From Sulfuriferula sp047300855 (GTDB lineage: Bacteria; Pseudomonadota; Gammaproteobacteria; Burkholderiales; Sulfuriferulaceae), in NCBI RefSeq assembly GCF_047300855.1, contig NZ_CP170197.1, forward strand, positions 3,299,342 to 3,363,341: a DNA stretch of 64,000 bases, given 5' to 3'. Position numbers and translations under genes: made by a program. Below the pieces are notes generated by a model. That model was not told where the DNA came from. It searched no databases and saw only the letters and a program-made list of their open reading frames with translations. This document shows, piece by piece, positions 62,479 to 64,000 of the stretch (its first letter is position 1; each line of letters begins with the position of its first letter).

Positions 62479-63810
62479 ATGAATGAGTTTTGGCAGAGCT
62501 GCCTGAACCATCTTGCCGAAGACCTGCCGCCGCAGCAATTCAATACCTGGATCAAGCCCCTCAAACCGGGGCTGGACGAAGATGCTTTTCGGCTGCTGGC
62601 TCCCAATCGATTCGTGCTCGACTGGGTAAAGGATAAGTTTTTAGCTCGCATAGAGGCCTTAGCGCTCGCTTACTTTGGTGAACCTATAGAAATCAATCTC
62701 GGTCTTAGTGAGCCAACGATTTCCATGCCAAGAACTGTGCCTCCCGCAGTCGCTGCTGCAATTGCGCCCAGCACGAGCCCCCCCGAATCACCTAAACGTC
62801 TCAATCCATCGTTCACGTTCGATAGTTTCGTCACTGGAAAGGCTAACCAGCTTGCGCGCGCCGCTGCGATTCAGGTCGCTGAAAATCCCGGAACTGCCTA
62901 TAACCCACTCTTTATTTATGGGGGGGTAGGCCTGGGCAAAACTCATTTGATACAGGCTATCGGCAATGTGGTACATACTTACAATCCCGCTGCCCGTATT
63001 AGTTATATCCATGCCGAAAATTATGTGTCTGATGTAGTGCGCGCCTATCGTCATAAAACATTTGATGATTTCAAGCGCCATTATCATTCGCTGGATTTGT
63101 TACTGATTGACGATATTCAGTTTTTTAGTGGCAAAGGCCGGACGCAAGAAGAGTTTTTCTATGCGTTCAACGCTCTGATCGAAGCACGCAAACAGGTCAT
63201 CATTACCTGTGACACCTATCCCAAGGAAATCGCTGGCATGGAAGATCGACTGAAGTCCAGATTTGGCTGGGGTTTGACCGTTGCAATCGAACCCCCCGAA
63301 TTGGAAATGCGTGTGGCAATCCTTCTTAAGAAAGCTTTGGCTGAAGGCGTCGTGCTAGAAGAAAATATTGCGTTTTTCATCGCCAAACAAGTCCGTTCGA
63401 ATGTGCGCGAATTGGAGGGCGCACTTAAACGGGTGTTTGCCTATGCCAGATTTTCGGCCCGCGGCATCTCCCTGGATTTGGTAAAAGAATCACTCAAAGA
63501 TTTGCTGGCCGTACAAAGTCGTCAGGTTTCCATTGAAAATATCCAGAAAACCGTGGCCGATTTCTACAAAATAAAAGTAGTAGAAATGTATTCTAAAAAG
63601 CGTACCAGGTCATTGGTTCGTCCTCGACAGATGGCGATGTCTCTGGCAAAAGAATTAACTTCGCTGAGCCTCCCGGACATTGGTGAGGCCTTTGGCGGCC
63701 GTGACCACACCACCGTTTTGCATGCGTGCCGTAAAATTGTAGAACTCAAGGAAAAAGACGCTGCCATGAGCCGGGAATATGCATTGCTTCTGCAGGTATT
63801 AACAAGCTAG
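62479..63810 (+). CDS. dnaA: Chromosomal replication initiator DnaA
   Basis: This 443-residue AAA+ initiator binds DnaA boxes and opens the origin. Domain I starts MNEFWQSCLNHLAEDLP; a short linker (about residues 80-110) precedes the AAA domain with Walker A GGVGLGKTHL and Walker B LLIDDIQF. The DNA-binding domain has the signature GGRDHTTVLHACRKI. The ATG at 62479 matches other DnaA N-termini although no ribosome site is obvious; a GTG at 62443 is less likely. Confidence 0.97.
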   Translation: MNEFWQSCLNHLAEDLPPQQFNTWIKPLKPGLDEDAFRLLAPNRFVLDWVKDKFLARIEALALAYFGEPIEINLGLSEPTISMPRTVPPAVAAAIAPSTSPPESPKRLNPSFTFDSFVTGKANQLARAAAIQVAENPGTAYNPLFIYGGVGLGKTHLIQAIGNVVHTYNPAARISYIHAENYVSDVVRAYRHKTFDDFKRHYHSLDLLLIDDIQFFSGKGRTQEEFFYAFNALIEARKQVIITCDTYPKEIAGMEDRLKSRFGWGLTVAIEPPELEMRVAILLKKALAEGVVLEENIAFFIAKQVRSNVRELEGALKRVFAYARFSARGISLDLVKESLKDLLAVQSRQVSIENIQKTVADFYKIKVVEMYSKKRTRSLVRPRQMAMSLAKELTSLSLPDIGEAFGGRDHTTVLHACRKIVELKEKDAAMSREYALLLQVLTS

Positions 63811-64000
63811 TGGGTAAGCTGTGCGCAAATTGTGAGCAAGTCGATAAATATCCCTTGAGCAAAACTTATCCACAATTTGCCTATATGTCATACAGGATTT
63901 AGCTGTCGACTAAATAGTTAGCTATCTTATTGATAGAACGAGATAAATGCATCTTATACAAAATTTACGCAACCCTTAACTATTACTATTAAGGTTATAT
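63811..64000. other. Putative oriC region, left part
   Basis: The stretch after dnaA contains an exact DnaA box TTATCCACA at 63866-63874 and becomes very AT-rich from about 63895 on, as expected for an unwinding element. It runs off the window; dnaN would be expected beyond. Confidence 0.7.

Overview
The window is the dnaA/oriC-proximal part of a betaproteobacterial chromosome. The right end carries the classic origin block (atpIBEFHAGDC, parB-parA, rsmG, mnmG, mnmE, yidC, yidD, rnpA, rpmH, divergent dnaA) with a consensus parS site and DnaA boxes. A nitrate-assimilation locus, a SulP/gamma-carbonic-anhydrase pair and a group-4-hydrogenase-like membrane complex suggest an autotrophic or chemolithotrophic member of the Nitrosomonadales. 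That lineage assignment is inference from gene content only.

Region by region: 75-7452 is nitrate assimilation: a NasA/NarK transporter, a PP2C-Ser/Thr kinase fusion, an ANTAR regulator (NasT), then nrtA, a single-domain globin, nrtB and nrtD behind a textbook sigma-54 promoter with an NtrC-like site upstream. 7520-16451 holds mixed chromosomal genes: a ferritin-like diiron protein, a COG2509 flavoprotein, the YlqF GTPase, Hsp20 with a sigma-32-like promoter, a luciferase-like oxidoreductase, a zinc alcohol dehydrogenase, a beta-hydroxyacid dehydrogenase, a small winged-helix protein and a reduced DnaJ. 16452-20427 is a gene-poor accessory island with a SIR2-like protein, a DUF2513 protein and a protein with an Rx4H (HEPN-like) motif, which I read as a candidate defence locus. 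20428-28939 returns to core genes: hda, the NrtR-nadA-lnt operon with two inverted-repeat operators, a GGDEF protein, dut, coaBC, radC, rpmB-rpmG. 29095-33505 carries a fatty acid desaturase and the overlapping rsmB-PLD-mscS operon.

33671-44513 is the most interesting stretch. A SulP anion transporter overlaps a gamma-type carbonic anhydrase gene. They converge on a six-gene hyf/hyc-like cluster, which has an NhaD-like sodium/proton antiporter gene upstream on the same strand. The large subunit of the complex has lost all four nickel-ligand cysteines, while the small subunit keeps the four ligands of the proximal 4Fe-4S cluster. The complex therefore cannot be a NiFe hydrogenase and belongs with the little-studied hydrogenase-related (Ehr) complexes. 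Its neighbours raise the possibility of an ion-gradient-linked bicarbonate/CO2 module.

44556-47506 contains a ferredoxin-reductase-type flavoprotein, an NAD-dependent epimerase and mscL, before the ATP synthase operon begins. No rRNA, tRNA, CRISPR array or insertion sequence was recognised.
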